Origin: Flavihumibacter fluminis
GTDB lineage: Bacteria; Bacteroidota; Bacteroidia; Chitinophagales; Chitinophagaceae
DNA length: 64,000 bases
Reading direction: 5' to 3'
Assembly: GCF_021491375.1 (NCBI RefSeq)
Contig: NZ_JAKEVY010000003.1
Span: forward strand, 310,001-374,000
This document shows positions 33,252 to 44,800 of the stretch, piece after piece. The position numbers were made by a program, and so were the translations under genes. Below the pieces are notes generated by a model. The model was not told the DNA's origin, ran no database searches, and was given only the letters and a program-made list of their open reading frames with translations. Position 1 is the first letter of the stretch. Every line of letters starts with the position of its first letter.

Positions 33252-35744
33252 ATGTTTAAATTTTTCCCTGTCTTAGCCTTCGCTATCCTGGTGGCATCAC
33301 CCTTTGCTGGCTTCACTCAAACGGTAGCTACTACTTCAACCGCCCATAACATTCGATTTGACCAGCCTGCGAAAAACTTTACAGAAAGTGCTCCGCTAGG
33401 CAATGGTCGTATGGGACTAATGCAATTTGGAAACCCAAACAGGGAGCGATTGGTACTGAATGAAATATCCATGTGGTCTGGTGGCCCGCAGGATGCAGAC
33501 CGGGAAAACGCACACCAATACCTCAAAACCATTCAGGAGCACTTAAAGGCAGGTAGGAATAAAGAAGCCCAGGCATTGTTAATGAAAGAGTTTATTGCAA
33601 AAGGTCCGGGCTCCGGATCCGGAAGTGGCGCCAATCAAAAGTATGGCGCTTATCAGATATTGGGCGACCTTCTACTAACCTGGAAAGACACGACAAAACC
33701 AGTTACTGCTTATAGTCGCGAACTTGATCTTACAACTGCAGTTGCACGTACCCGTTATACCCGCGATAGCGCAACTATTACCGAAGTATGCTGGGCTGAT
33801 TTTACAAATGATATTCTCTGGGTAAGAATTCATAGTTCAAAACCCGGTGCGATAAACCTTTCGCTGGATTTAACCAGAAAAGAGAATGCTATATCCAGGG
33901 TATCAGGAAGTATGCTGTTAATGGAAGGACAATTGCCTAGTGGAAAAGATAAGGGATTGCGATTCGCTGCAGTGGTGCAACCTGAAATCATTGGTGGTTC
34001 AATACGGCAAACAACTATGGGAAATCGCCCAGTATTGAGTGTTGAAAATGCAGATGAACTGATTATCAAAATCTCAGCAGCTACTGATTATGATTATGCG
34101 AAGTTTGGAATTACAGGAACAGATCCATTACCAGCTGCTCTGTCTTATCTGAAAACAAATCTCAACTATAATTCAGCACTTGAAAAAAACAGAGCTGTTT
34201 ATTCCGGTTATTATCAACGCAACCAATGGTCCATGCCGGAAAATCCGGAAGTATTGCATTTAAGTACTCAACAACGACTCGAACGTTATGCAGCAGCTTC
34301 ACATGAGCCAAAACAGGGTGTTCGGCTTCAGCGGGTAGATCCAACCCTGCCAGTGCTGTATTATAATTTTGGGCGTTATCTGTTGATTTCCTCCTCCAGA
34401 CCTGGATCACTTCCTGCGAATTTGCAGGGTTTATGGGCAGAGGAATACCAAACACCCTGGAATGGAGATTACCATCTTAATATCAATATCCAGATGAATT
34501 ACTGGCTGGCTGAGACAACCAACCTTGCGGATCTGGCAGATCCACTGTTTCGTTTCACAAAAGCACTGGTTCCGAATGGTCAGAAAACAGCAAAAGCCTA
34601 TTACAATGCCAATGGCTGGACAGCACATGTAATTTCAAATCCCTGGTTATATACATCACCTGGAGAAGGAGCTTCATGGGGATCTACTCTTACTGGCGGA
34701 GCCTGGCTTTGTGAACATATCTGGGAACATTTTCGATTCACCAGGGATACCTCCTTTTTACGTGAATACTATCCTGTTTTGAAAGGAGCGGCTCAATTCC
34801 TTCAATCTATTTTAATTGAATCACCAAGGCACGGGTACCTGGTAACAGCTCCATCCAATTCACCGGAACATGCTTATATAATGCCAAATGGATTTACAGG
34901 TTATACGGTAATGGGGCCTACCATGGATATGCAGATTACCCGTGAATTATTCAATGCCTGTGTTCAATCAGCAGCGATATTGAAGACTGATGAAGGGTTT
35001 AGAAAAGAACTGGAAGCCCTGATACCCCGACTGGCACCCAATAAAGTTGGAGCAGCCGGTGACCTGAATGAATGGCTGGATGATTGGAAAGATGGTGAGC
35101 CGAAGCATCGTCATATTTCACATCTTTATGGTCTCCATCCCTTTGATGAAATCACTCCCTGGGCAACGCCCGAACTGGCTGCTGCTTCCGGTAAAACACT
35201 GGAACAGCGGGGCGATGATGGAACCGGCTGGAGTAAGGCCTGGAAGATTGCCTTTTGGGCGCGACTCGGAGATGGTGATCATGCCAATCAATTGGTGAGG
35301 GGGTTATTGAGTCCGGCAACCAGCCTGGGTACCAATATGACGAGCGGAGGTGGAGTCTATGCCAATCTGTTTTGCGCCCATCCACCCTTTCAGATTGACG
35401 GAAATTTTGGGGGTACAGCAGGAATGGCTGAAATGCTGCTGCAAAGTCATGGAAAGGAAACTGCCATCCGGTTTTTACCTGCGCTTCCTACCCATCCCGA
35501 TTGGGAAACGGGTACAGTGAAAGGACTAAGCGCCCGGAATGGATTTGAGGTTGATATATCCTGGGAGAAAGGTCGCCTGTTAAGTGCGGAAGTCCTTTCC
35601 AAAATCGGAGGAACCTGTAAAATCTGGCTGCCAAAAGGAAAACGAATCACCAGTGAATCCGGAACAACCCTGGCCTCTTCACAAAACCAGGATCGGATCG
35701 TGGAATTTAAAACTGTCAAAGGCAGGCGGTACCTTGTCAGATAA
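33252..35744 (+). CDS. GH95 family alpha-L-fucosidase (or galactosidase)
   Basis: An 830-residue exported enzyme with a signal peptide (residues 1-22, GFTQ). The GH95 layout is complete. The N-terminal beta domain starts with [18 protein letters not shown] and [16 protein letters not shown]. The (alpha/alpha)6 domain has the paired Asn motif [12 protein letters not shown] used to activate water, and the late [14 protein letters not shown] and [16 protein letters not shown] motifs follow. GH95 enzymes remove terminal alpha-1,2-L-fucose, or L-galactose in some members. No SusC/SusD pair lies next to it. Confidence 0.94.
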   Translation: MFKFFPVLAFAILVASPFAGFTQTVATTSTAHNIRFDQPAKNFTESAPLGNGRMGLMQFGNPNRERLVLNEISMWSGGPQDADRENAHQYLKTIQEHLKAGRNKEAQALLMKEFIAKGPGSGSGSGANQKYGAYQILGDLLLTWKDTTKPVTAYSRELDLTTAVARTRYTRDSATITEVCWADFTNDILWVRIHSSKPGAINLSLDLTRKENAISRVSGSMLLMEGQLPSGKDKGLRFAAVVQPEIIGGSIRQTTMGNRPVLSVENADELIIKISAATDYDYAKFGITGTDPLPAALSYLKTNLNYNSALEKNRAVYSGYYQRNQWSMPENPEVLHLSTQQRLERYAAASHEPKQGVRLQRVDPTLPVLYYNFGRYLLISSSRPGSLPANLQGLWAEEYQTPWNGDYHLNINIQMNYWLAETTNLADLADPLFRFTKALVPNGQKTAKAYYNANGWTAHVISNPWLYTSPGEGASWGSTLTGGAWLCEHIWEHFRFTRDTSFLREYYPVLKGAAQFLQSILIESPRHGYLVTAPSNSPEHAYIMPNGFTGYTVMGPTMDMQITRELFNACVQSAAILKTDEGFRKELEALIPRLAPNKVGAAGDLNEWLDDWKDGEPKHRHISHLYGLHPFDEITPWATPELAAASGKTLEQRGDDGTGWSKAWKIAFWARLGDGDHANQLVRGLLSPATSLGTNMTSGGGVYANLFCAHPPFQIDGNFGGTAGMAEMLLQSHGKETAIRFLPALPTHPDWETGTVKGLSARNGFEVDISWEKGRLLSAEVLSKIGGTCKIWLPKGKRITSESGTTLASSQNQDRIVEFKTVKGRRYLVR

Positions 35745-35798
35745 GTACCAGCTCGAAGGAGAATGTCGTAAATTAGCGCCGCAAGCAAACCAATCGAC

Positions 35799-38729
35799 AT
35801 GATCCAAGAACTGCAGCAACTGGGCCGACAATTAGAAGGTGAGTTGTATTATGATGCTGCGATGCGTACCCTGTATGCGACGGATGCTTCTGCTTACCGT
35901 GAAATGCCACTGGCGGTGGCTATCCCAAAGCATGAGCAGGATATCAAAACATTGATCGCATTTGCGAGAAAACATAAAACATCCCTTATTCCAAGGACAG
36001 CAGGAACCTCTCTTGCTGGCCAGGTGGTGGGATCAGGTATCGTGGTGGATGTATCCCGTACGTTTACTAAGATCCTGGAATTAAATAAGGAAGAAGGATG
36101 GGTTCGGGTTCAACCTGGTGTAATCAGGGATGAGTTAAACCTGTTCCTTAAGCCGCATGGCCTGTTTTTTGGTCCGGAAACCAGTACTGCCAACCGGGCG
36201 ATGATCGGAGGTATGGTAGGCAATAACTCCTGTGGTTCCAATTCTGTAGTTTATCGCAGTACAAGGGAGCATTTACTGGAAGTAAAAGCTATCCTGAGTG
36301 ATGGATCAGAAGCTGAGTTCAAAGCGCTCAACCTGGATGAATTTCATGCCAAATGCGAAGGCGATAATTTGGAGAACCAGATTTACAGAAGAGTTCGCAG
36401 TTTATTGAGTGATTATAACAACCAGGAAGAAATCCGCAGAGAGTTTCCCAAAAAGACGGTAGAACGAAGAAATACAGGCTATGCAGTAGATCTGTTACTG
36501 GATACAGCCCCTTTTACTGCCGGTCAGCCGGATTTTAATTTCTGCTCACTGATTGCCGGTTCAGAAGGAACCCTGGCCTTTCTGACAGAAATCAAGCTCA
36601 ACGTAGTACCACTTCCTCCCAGGGAAATTGGGTTGCTTTGTGTTCATTTTAATACGATTGATGAATCCCTGCGAGCCAACCTGATTGCATTGAAGTATCG
36701 TCCGAGTGCAAGTGAACTGATTGATCATTATATACTGGAATGTACCAAGCAGAACCGCGAACAAATGCAGAATCGCTTTTTCGTGCAGGGTGATCCGGGT
36801 GCGATCCTGGTGGTGGAGTTTGCCAGGAATTCAAAAGAAGAAATTGAAACCGATGCAGCCGCCTGTGAAGCTGAAATGCGTGCTGCAGGATTAGGTTATC
36901 ATTTTCCCTTATTGTTTGGTGCAGATACAAAAAAAATCTGGACGCTTCGCAAAGCAGGGCTGGGACTGCTTTCCAATCTGCCGGGTGATGAAAAAGCGGT
37001 GCCCGTTATTGAGGATACAGCAGTGGATGTAGAAGATCTGCCGGCCTTCATCAGGGAGTTCAATGAAATTCTTACAAAGCATGGACTGTACTCTGTGCAT
37101 TATGCACATGCAGGCTCAGGTGAATTGCATTTAAGACCTATTCTAAATCTCAAGACAGCAGAAGGCAACCGAATGTTCCGGGTGATTGCAGAAGAGATTG
37201 CAACCCTGGTAAAAAAATACAAGGGTTCCTTAAGTGGAGAACATGGTGATGGACGATTGAGAGGAGAGTTTATCAAACAGATGGTAGGGGAGAAGAATTA
37301 CCAGCTGCTGAAAGAAATCAAAAAAGTTTGGGATCCGGAGAATATTTTCAATCCAAATAAGATTGTGGATACGCCACCGATGGATACCATGTTGCGGTAT
37401 ACACCCGGACAAAAAACACCTGCTTTTAAAACTGTTTTCAGGTATCATAACCAGGATGTATTACAGCACGCGGAGCAATGTAATGGATCAGGAGATTGTC
37501 GTAAAACACATTTGAGTGGAGGAACGATGTGTCCATCGTATATGGCTACCCGAAATGAAAAAGATACCACAAGGGCGAGGGCAAATATCCTTCGTGAGTT
37601 TCTGACCCATTCAGATAAAGCCAATCGGTTTGATCATGAAGAGATCAAGGAAGTGATGGATCTCTGTTTGAGCTGTAAGGCCTGTAAAAGTGAATGTCCC
37701 TCGAATGTCGATATGGCAAAGCTGAAGGCGGAATTCCTGCAGCAATATTATGACAGCAATGGAGTGCCATTGAGAAGCAGGCTGATCGCGAATTTTACGT
37801 TGTCGGCAAAGCTGGGATCCATTGCACCCGGACTGTATAATTTTGCCATGACCAATAAGGTAGTGAGTAAGTGGGTAAAGAATTTTGCCGGTTTCGCTCT
37901 GGAGCGATCCATGCCAACGCTTGCCGACACTACACTTAAAAGCTGGTTTAAGACACACAAAAAATCAGAGGCACATACGCCTGAGACGGGCACTCACCAG
38001 AGGCGGGTATACCTTTTCTGTGATGAGTTCACCAATTACAATGATGTGGAGATCGGCAAGAAGGCAATTCTTTTATTAGAGCGACTTGGATATGAAGTAA
38101 TCATCCCGGAACATGAGGAAAGTGGAAGAAGCTGGATGTCGAAAGGACTGATCCGGCATGCGAAGGGAATTGCAAACCGGAACATTGCCAGGTTACGGCC
38201 AATAATCAGTGATGAAACTCCTCTGATTGGAATTGAACCAAGTGCCATCCTGACCTTCCGCGATGAATATATTGATCTTGCGGAGGATGATTTGCTGGAT
38301 GATGCAAAGGCATTGGCACAACATGTTTACATGATTGATGAGTTTTTGGCGAAGGAAATCAGTATGGCAAGAATTTCACCTGAAGTATTTACTAAGGAAA
38401 AGAAGCAGGTAAAGCTGCACGGTCATTGTCAGCAGAAAGCAATTTCATCCGTTGGTTCATCTGTTCAATTATTATCCCTTCCTGAAAATTATACAGTGGA
38501 AACCATTCCTTCGGGTTGTTGTGGAATGGCGGGCTCCTTTGGATATGAGAAAGAGCATTATGAAATTTCAATGAAGGTGGGTGAACTGGTTTTGTTGCCA
38601 TCCGTACGAGCAGCTTCAGAAGAAACCATCATAGCAGCGCCCGGCACTTCCTGCAGGCACCAGATCAAGGATGGTACAGGTCGCAAGGCAAAACATCCGG
38701 TAGAAGTGTTGTATGAGGCGTTGGTGTAG
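35799..38729 (+). CDS. FAD-linked oxidase with Fe-S and CCG domains (YdiJ/D-lactate or D-2-hydroxyglutarate dehydrogenase type)
   Basis: A 976-residue fusion enzyme. Residues about 30-230 form the FAD-binding domain (IPRTAGTSLAGQVVGSGIVVD) and 240-540 the oxidase C-domain (HYAHAGSGELHLRPIL, GEHGDGRLRGEF). Two Fe-S cysteine clusters follow near 565-580 and 622-635 (LCLSCKACKSECPSN). The last third is a CCG-type domain with HGHCQQKA and GCCGMAGSFGYE. It resembles E. coli YdiJ and D-lactate dehydrogenase fusions. It oxidises a D-2-hydroxy acid and passes electrons to the chain; the substrate is not certain. Confidence 0.9.
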   Translation: MIQELQQLGRQLEGELYYDAAMRTLYATDASAYREMPLAVAIPKHEQDIKTLIAFARKHKTSLIPRTAGTSLAGQVVGSGIVVDVSRTFTKILELNKEEGWVRVQPGVIRDELNLFLKPHGLFFGPETSTANRAMIGGMVGNNSCGSNSVVYRSTREHLLEVKAILSDGSEAEFKALNLDEFHAKCEGDNLENQIYRRVRSLLSDYNNQEEIRREFPKKTVERRNTGYAVDLLLDTAPFTAGQPDFNFCSLIAGSEGTLAFLTEIKLNVVPLPPREIGLLCVHFNTIDESLRANLIALKYRPSASELIDHYILECTKQNREQMQNRFFVQGDPGAILVVEFARNSKEEIETDAAACEAEMRAAGLGYHFPLLFGADTKKIWTLRKAGLGLLSNLPGDEKAVPVIEDTAVDVEDLPAFIREFNEILTKHGLYSVHYAHAGSGELHLRPILNLKTAEGNRMFRVIAEEIATLVKKYKGSLSGEHGDGRLRGEFIKQMVGEKNYQLLKEIKKVWDPENIFNPNKIVDTPPMDTMLRYTPGQKTPAFKTVFRYHNQDVLQHAEQCNGSGDCRKTHLSGGTMCPSYMATRNEKDTTRARANILREFLTHSDKANRFDHEEIKEVMDLCLSCKACKSECPSNVDMAKLKAEFLQQYYDSNGVPLRSRLIANFTLSAKLGSIAPGLYNFAMTNKVVSKWVKNFAGFALERSMPTLADTTLKSWFKTHKKSEAHTPETGTHQRRVYLFCDEFTNYNDVEIGKKAILLLERLGYEVIIPEHEESGRSWMSKGLIRHAKGIANRNIARLRPIISDETPLIGIEPSAILTFRDEYIDLAEDDLLDDAKALAQHVYMIDEFLAKEISMARISPEVFTKEKKQVKLHGHCQQKAISSVGSSVQLLSLPENYTVETIPSGCCGMAGSFGYEKEHYEISMKVGELVLLPSVRAASEETIIAAPGTSCRHQIKDGTGRKAKHPVEVLYEALV

Positions 38730-38733
38730 TTAA

Positions 38734-40026
38734 TCACTCAAACTCCAACACATAGGTTGAGAAATATTTCCCCAGATCTGAATATTTAAAAAACAAGCGG
38801 GCTTTTTTTCCGAGGCGCAAACTGGTGCGTTTGGTTTTTATGTCTTCTTCCGAGTTCATGGGTTGGAGAGAAGGATACCAGAGTACATGTCCGGGCTTCT
38901 CCAATAGTTTTTGAGGGGCGGACCATTGCTGGGAATTATCACCCTTACCAAGGTCTTTGTTTTTGTTGAAAGAGATATAGAGTTCATCACCAATCCAGGA
39001 CTGCCCTTCTACTTTACCCATCAGCATAACCCAGCAGTTCAGGTATTCATTCCAGGAGACGGAGGGTCCCCAATGAAAACCACCGGTTGGAGAAGAAGCG
39101 GGTCCGCCACCTGCGTTTTGAGGAATCTGCAGAGACGCAACTGGTTTTCCGGTTCCATCCCAGGCTGCAGTAAATCCGTTGCCACCCCATCGTTGCGCTT
39201 TGCCCTGTGGTTGATCCAAATCGGAAATAGCAATCCTTGCTACACTGATACATTGTCCGCTCCATTCTTTGGTTGGATCGTAACTGGCAGAGTCATAACG
39301 TTCAGGGTAACCATACTCACCATAAAACAAATAGATCGAATCACCTACTGCAACTGCAGAAGGATCACCCACGCCACCGGCAAAAGTTTTAGAAGTATTA
39401 TGTGGTTTGAGAATCATGCGGGCTTGTTTATCTTCTATAAAAAGGCCGCGGTTTTCCCAGTTCCAGCCACCGTCTGTTGATTTCATAATTCCAATTCGGC
39501 AAACTGCTGCAGGTGTGATACGTTCAGTTAATCCCAGTGGCCATTTCTGATCAATATAACCCTCACCAGTAACCGAATCATAAGGGAGTGTTTCGGGATA
39601 GTTTTCGTTATGGTAAATAGCATAGAGAGTTTTTCCGGATGGATCTTTGGTATCCTGGTAAACGGTTTCAAACCAGACAGCACCATGTAATCCGGGTTGA
39701 CCAACAGGTGCATTGACTGGCAGTGTGGGTGCTATATAAGCGCTGGCCGGATTGCTGAAGGCTTCATCTGCATTACTTCCACTAGAAAACTTTAGATCGT
39801 GTGCAGCACCCCAAACAGGATCTTCACCATATTTTCCGGGGAAGATCCGGAAGGTATCACCGATCCAGGCTTCCGCCATGTTGCAGTCAACAAAATTGTT
39901 GAAATGAAAAGTGTCGGTTTCGATGAGTTTGAAACTGATAGGAGAATCGGTTTTTGTTGTTGTGTTTGTGCAGGAAATGATAAACAACAGGAATGCGAAT
40001 CCAGCAATTAAAATTGATTTTGGCAT
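38734..40026 (-). CDS. Beta-propeller lipoprotein, possibly carbohydrate-active
   Basis: A 430-residue lipoprotein with lipobox LLFIISC (Cys19). The mature part has the periodic 'GDS-x-Y-L-F-Y' and 'S-T-D-G-G-x-x-W' segments of sialidase-like or five-bladed propellers (MKSTDGGWNWENRG, GDPSAVAVGDSIYLFYGEYG, GFHWGPSVSWNEYLNCWVM). This pattern is common to GH32, GH43, GH93 and GH117-like enzymes. I cannot place catalytic acids with confidence. Convergent with the dehydrogenase gene, four bases apart. Confidence 0.75.
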   Translation of the reverse strand: MPKSILIAGFAFLLFIISCTNTTTKTDSPISFKLIETDTFHFNNFVDCNMAEAWIGDTFRIFPGKYGEDPVWGAAHDLKFSSGSNADEAFSNPASAYIAPTLPVNAPVGQPGLHGAVWFETVYQDTKDPSGKTLYAIYHNENYPETLPYDSVTGEGYIDQKWPLGLTERITPAAVCRIGIMKSTDGGWNWENRGLFIEDKQARMILKPHNTSKTFAGGVGDPSAVAVGDSIYLFYGEYGYPERYDSASYDPTKEWSGQCISVARIAISDLDQPQGKAQRWGGNGFTAAWDGTGKPVASLQIPQNAGGGPASSPTGGFHWGPSVSWNEYLNCWVMLMGKVEGQSWIGDELYISFNKNKDLGKGDNSQQWSAPQKLLEKPGHVLWYPSLQPMNSEEDIKTKRTSLRLGKKARLFFKYSDLGKYFSTYVLEFE

Positions 40027-40248
40027 ATAGCAAATGGTATGACTCTATTAATATACAACTATTCATTTGTCGAATGAAGATTCTTCTAGAGACTCGCTGT
40101 TATACCATTGAAATTATTTTTTATCGCACCCTTGCAGGTAAGGCATCTCACAAAAAAATTAGGTGTTGCTGAAAATCCATTAGGGCTTTTTTAGTATTTT
40201 CATTGTAATCTAGACTGCTATAGAGCTGTGACTGCTGCTACAACAACC

Positions 40249-40767
40249 ATGTATATTAATCCTGGTAGAGAACTGGAATTGGAGTTCGGAAGAATTTTCA
40301 ATGAACATAACCAGTCCGTTTACCAACTGGCTTTAAAGGTCACAAAGTCGGGGCCCCAGGCTTGCGATATTATGCAGGATGTGTTTATAAAACTCTGGGA
40401 AACTCGCGATCAGTGGGAAGAAATCCGCAACATGGAGGCCTGGTTACACAGAGTAACACGTAACCGCCTGATTGATTTTTTAAGAAAAGTAGCAGCGGAT
40501 CAACGCTTACAGGATAAACTCTGGAAGCGTGTTCAGGATGAGCAACCCTCTGCTGAAGCAGCACTGGATGCAAAAGAATCAGCCACTATATTGCAGCAGA
40601 TCATAAATGAGCTACCACCTCAGCGCAAACTTGTGTATCTAATGAGTCGGGAGCAGGGACTTAATTACAACGAAATTGCTGAGGAATTGTCCGTTTCAAA
40701 GCATACAGTTAAGAACCAATTATCACTTGCTTTACGTTTTCTTCAAAAAAAGTTGTCCCTCGAATAG
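40249..40767 (+). CDS. ECF-type RNA polymerase sigma factor
   Basis: A 172-residue sigma-70 family factor of the Bacteroidota FecI-like group. Region 2 (about 12-80) includes CDIMQDVFIKLWETRDQWEEIRNMEAWLHRVTRNRLID. Region 4 (about 115-168) includes LPPQRKLVYLMSREQGLNYNEIAEELSVSKHTVKNQL. The ATG at 40249 is preferred; a GTG at 40228 would add seven residues. It is followed 53 bases later by its FecR anti-sigma partner and then the STN-containing SusC, the standard cell-surface signalling set. Confidence 0.94.
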   Translation: MYINPGRELELEFGRIFNEHNQSVYQLALKVTKSGPQACDIMQDVFIKLWETRDQWEEIRNMEAWLHRVTRNRLIDFLRKVAADQRLQDKLWKRVQDEQPSAEAALDAKESATILQQIINELPPQRKLVYLMSREQGLNYNEIAEELSVSKHTVKNQLSLALRFLQKKLSLE

Positions 40768-40820
40768 GAACATCTTAACTCCACTTCGTCATCTTATCAG
40801 ATGGCATTAACATCATCCCA

Positions 40821-41762
40821 ATGAATCAAAGGTTTAAACACCTGTTCAGGAAATACCTGGATAACAGTTGTAGCAGGGAGGAATTCAACGAGCTTTTCGC
40901 CTATATGGAACAAGAGGGAAACCAGGATTCCATGGAAGCCGTATTGAAATCCCTGACACAGGAGCAGGAACCGGAAAGGTCTGTGCGCCGAAAATGGTTA
41001 TTGCCGGCAATTGCCGCAGCCGCCTCTATTATGGTAGTAGTTGCAGCATTCAGCTGGTGGCAGACTCAAAATAGCAACCCCGCAAAAGGGTTGGTTATGA
41101 ATGGTATTGAACAGTCAGGAACAGTTCTTTCAAAGTCAACAGAAAAATCGGAATACAAATACATTTTGTTACCCGACAGTACACAGGTTTGGTTAAATGC
41201 CGACAGTAAACTGGATTTTCCGGAGCTATTTGACAGCAAAAAACGAGTTGTTTATTTAACCGGAGAAGCTTATTTCGATGTACGGCATGCTGATAAAATA
41301 CCCTTTATCATTCATACAGGGAAAGTGAGTACTGAAGTATTGGGAACAGCCTTTAATATTAAGGCCTATCCGGATATGGAGAAAATAACGGTATCTGTGA
41401 AAAGAGGCAAAGTGAAGGTAAACTATGTAGATCGTGAGGTAGCTGTCTTAACGAAAGGAAAAGAGGTCGTGATCGCGCAGCAAAGCCAGCAGGTGAAAGA
41501 AAAGCCGGTAAAGGAAGAGCAAACTGCAGGTTGGCAGGAAGGAAACCTGGTTTATGATGACTATTCAGTAGGTGATATCCTGGCTGATCTGGAGAGAGTT
41601 TATAATGTAAAGATCCAGGTTGGGTCATCCGAGTTGAAAGCTATTCGGGTTACAACCAATCTGAAAAGGCAATATGGAGTTGAAAATGCATTGGAGATAC
41701 TGGGTCGCCTTACCGGGACTGAAATAGCAATTGACAATGGTATTTATATTATGAAAAAATAA
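40821..41762 (+). CDS. FecR-family anti-sigma factor with DUF4974
   Basis: A 313-residue inner-membrane protein. The cytoplasmic N-terminus (1-57) would bind the sigma factor. One membrane span follows (58-80), then a periplasmic FecR domain (YILLPDSTQVWLNADSKLDFPE, YLTGEAYFDVRH) and a C-terminal DUF4974 domain (about 245-312) that contacts the STN domain of the receptor. It transmits ligand binding at the SusC receptor to the sigma factor. Encoded between the two. Confidence 0.95.
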   Translation: MNQRFKHLFRKYLDNSCSREEFNELFAYMEQEGNQDSMEAVLKSLTQEQEPERSVRRKWLLPAIAAAASIMVVVAAFSWWQTQNSNPAKGLVMNGIEQSGTVLSKSTEKSEYKYILLPDSTQVWLNADSKLDFPELFDSKKRVVYLTGEAYFDVRHADKIPFIIHTGKVSTEVLGTAFNIKAYPDMEKITVSVKRGKVKVNYVDREVAVLTKGKEVVIAQQSQQVKEKPVKEEQTAGWQEGNLVYDDYSVGDILADLERVYNVKIQVGSSELKAIRVTTNLKRQYGVENALEILGRLTGTEIAIDNGIYIMKK

Positions 41763-41795
41763 TGACAACCACATGAGTAGTAGCTAAAAACAAAA

Positions 41796-41826
41796 AGACC
41801 GCTACAGGAGCAAGCTGTCGCGGTCT
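41796..41826 (+). other. Stem-loop between fecR and susC
   Basis: AGACCGC (41796-41802) pairs with GCGGTCT (41820-41826), and inside it ACAG pairs with CTGT after a single mismatch. No T run follows, so it is not a standard terminator. It could act as an attenuator or an mRNA processing or stability element that sets receptor level apart from sigma and anti-sigma level. Confidence 0.5.
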
Positions 41827-41866
41827 GGCTTAAAACTGTTTGAGAAAATTTAAACCAATCAAAACT

Positions 41867-44800
41867 ATGAGTTTTAATTCAAAAACGCATAGGTGGAGGG
41901 CGTTTGACCTTAACCTAATGCCGTTCCTGCATCAAGTATTCAGCAGCAGGAAAATTCAAGTACTAGTTATGAGAGCATTGACCCTGGCAATCTTATTGAC
42001 TATCAATGGTGTATTGATGGCCGAAATTTCCTCGGGGCAGGATCTGAGTAAAATCCGGATTTCCATTGACCTGAAGAATGTGCCGATGAAAGCAGCCCTG
42101 AAGAAGATAGAAGGCTCAACCGACCTTTCTTTCTCTTTCCGGACAGCCGACCTTTCAAGTCTGCGCAATGTCAGTTATGCAGCTGAAAACATCCCTGTTG
42201 ACAAGTTATTGGATGCCCTGTTTGAAAATACGGGTCTGAAATACGAGGTTATCAACTCTAATATCATCATTCGAAAGGTAGCTACTCCGGAAGCACCGGC
42301 ACCAGTACCTTCCGAGATCGCTTTTGAAGGTGGTATCCGCGGTAGGGTTGTAAATACAAAAGGAGAACCGGTTCCCAATGCATCTATCCTTGTAACGGGG
42401 GTTAACCAGGGTACAGCAGCGGACCAGGAAGGACGTTTCTCCTTATCCGGACTGAAAGCCGGAACCTATACTGTTGTTGTTACAGCAGTTGGATATGGCA
42501 AACAGGAAAGAACTGTAAGCGTAACAGATGACAATATTGCTACCATTACTATTGAACTTTCTGAAGATAATGCCGACATGGCCGAAGTTACTGTAACAGC
42601 CCTGGGTATCCGAAGAGAAAAAAGAGAACTAGGTTATTCTGCACAGGAGGTTAAGGGAGATGCCCTCACTGCCAGTCGTCAGCCGAATATTGTAAATGCT
42701 TTACAAGGGCAGGCGGCAGGATTGCAGATCAATTCCGGAGGTGGTGCACCCGGACAGGGATCCAAGATCATTCTTCGTGGTTTGAACTCACTGGATCCGA
42801 ATCGTGATTTTCAGCCCTTGTTTATCATTGATGGAATACCGGTAGACAATACTACTGATGTATCAGATGGAAGCTCTTTATACGGAATCAGTAACCGTGC
42901 TGCGGATATCAATCCCGATGATATTGAAAGCATCAATATCCTGAAAGGAGGTGCTGCAACTGCATTGTATGGTTTGAGAGCATCAACGGGTGCTATTATC
43001 ATTACTACCAAATCAGGTAAAGCAGGTAAACTGAGAGGAAGTGTTACCTCCACTTACGGAGTGGATGAGATCAATATGTATCCTGAAACACAAACCAAGT
43101 ATACACAGGGCTGGCAGGGTGTGTATGACCCCAGCAGCTTCTGGCCAACTACAGGTCCTACAATTGAAGAGGCAAAGGCAATTGATCCAACCCATCCGGA
43201 CAAGATCTTTAATAATTTTAAACACGGATACAAAACCGGAAACTCCTTCCGCAATTCTCTGAATATTTCCGGAGGATCAGAACGTGCCATCTTTACCGGC
43301 ACTTTTTCCCAGTTCAACCAGGAAGGAATCATGCCGTTCACGGATTACAAAAATATATCCGCTAAAGTGGGTGGTGAATTCAAACTTTCCGAAAAGGTAA
43401 AATTTGGAAGCAGCGTGAACTATGTTAAATCCGGTGGGCGCAGGGGAAATGCAGATCGTTACAATGAAAACCTGACTTACTTTTCTCCTCGCTGGGATAT
43501 CTGGGATTATATCAATGAAAACGGAACTCAAAATACCATTGTAGGTTCCGGAAATGATAACCCCATTTATGTATTGAGAGGTGTAGACTACAGAGACAAT
43601 GTGGATCGTATTATCACCAACTCACATTTCACTTATTCCCCTGCAAAATGGCTGGATATCAATTATCGCTTTGGTGCAGATATCTACAGTGATTCGAGGA
43701 CTTCAAAATCTCCTGGCCCAATGGGGTTGCCGGATGAAATTTATCCCGCCAGTGATTTTGGCTTTGGAAATATTTCCGAATACACAGCAAGAAATACCAT
43801 TCTGAACTCAACCTTAATGTTGAATTTCAAGAATAAAATCGGTCAGCATTTACAGTCGTCGTTGAAAGTTGGACATGATCTGTTTGCAACCAAAAGAACC
43901 ACTGTATATGCCAATGGTGATACCCTGGTAGTTCCCAATTTTTATAACCTTAACAATGCTAAACGTGTAACCGGTTCCAATTCATTAAGAGAATATCGGA
44001 TTATTGGTCTGTTTGCAGACTGGACATTAAGCTGGAAGAACTACCTGTATATGACGCTGACTTACAGAAATGACTTTACTTCAACCTTGTCGAAGGATAA
44101 TCGTTCCTTCAGCTATCCGTCAGCCAGTTTGAGTTATATCTTCTCTGAGACATTCAATCTGCCGGATTGGTTCACCTTTGGTAAGGCGAGAGTATCTGTT
44201 GCTAAAATTGGTAAGGATGCAGTTCCTTATGCAACCAGCTCCGGATTCAATCTTGGTTCACCCCTTAACAACAATGTGATTCCATTCTTCCTTTCTACTC
44301 AGACAGGAGATCCCAATCTTCGTCCCGAGTTTACTACTTCCTATGAGGGAGGCCTGGAGTTGAAGTTTCTGCAAAACCGGTTGGGTATTGATTTCACGTA
44401 TTACAACAACACCAGTAAGGATTTGATTATCCCGGTAAAAGTGCCGGTAACCAGTGGATATGATCAGATTTATTTGAATAGTGGCAGTATCCGTAACAAG
44501 GGTGTTGAAATCAGTTTATCCGGAACACCTGTTCAGACAAGAAATTTCTCCTGGGATGCACGTGTGAATTTCACCTCCAACAAGAACACGGTATTGTCAA
44601 TTTATCCGGGACTTACGGAGATTGCAATTGCCAGCCAGTTTGGATACCTGAGTTCTTCGGTTACTCAAAAATATATTCCTGGATATCCGGTTGGAGCTCT
44701 GTTTGGAAGAACCTATCAGCGTTATTATGGTGATAAAACAGAAAACCCGGCCATCCTGGAAAAAGATTTACCAATTGTTATTGGCGCAAATGGATTCCCT

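Noticed and set aside
33128-33316. 62-codon minus-strand frame with a hydrophobic stretch, overlapping the start of GH95
   Set aside because: It overlaps the signal-peptide region of GH95 on the other strand, and the hydrophobic part is explained by AT-rich sequence. No ribosome site or neighbour supports it.
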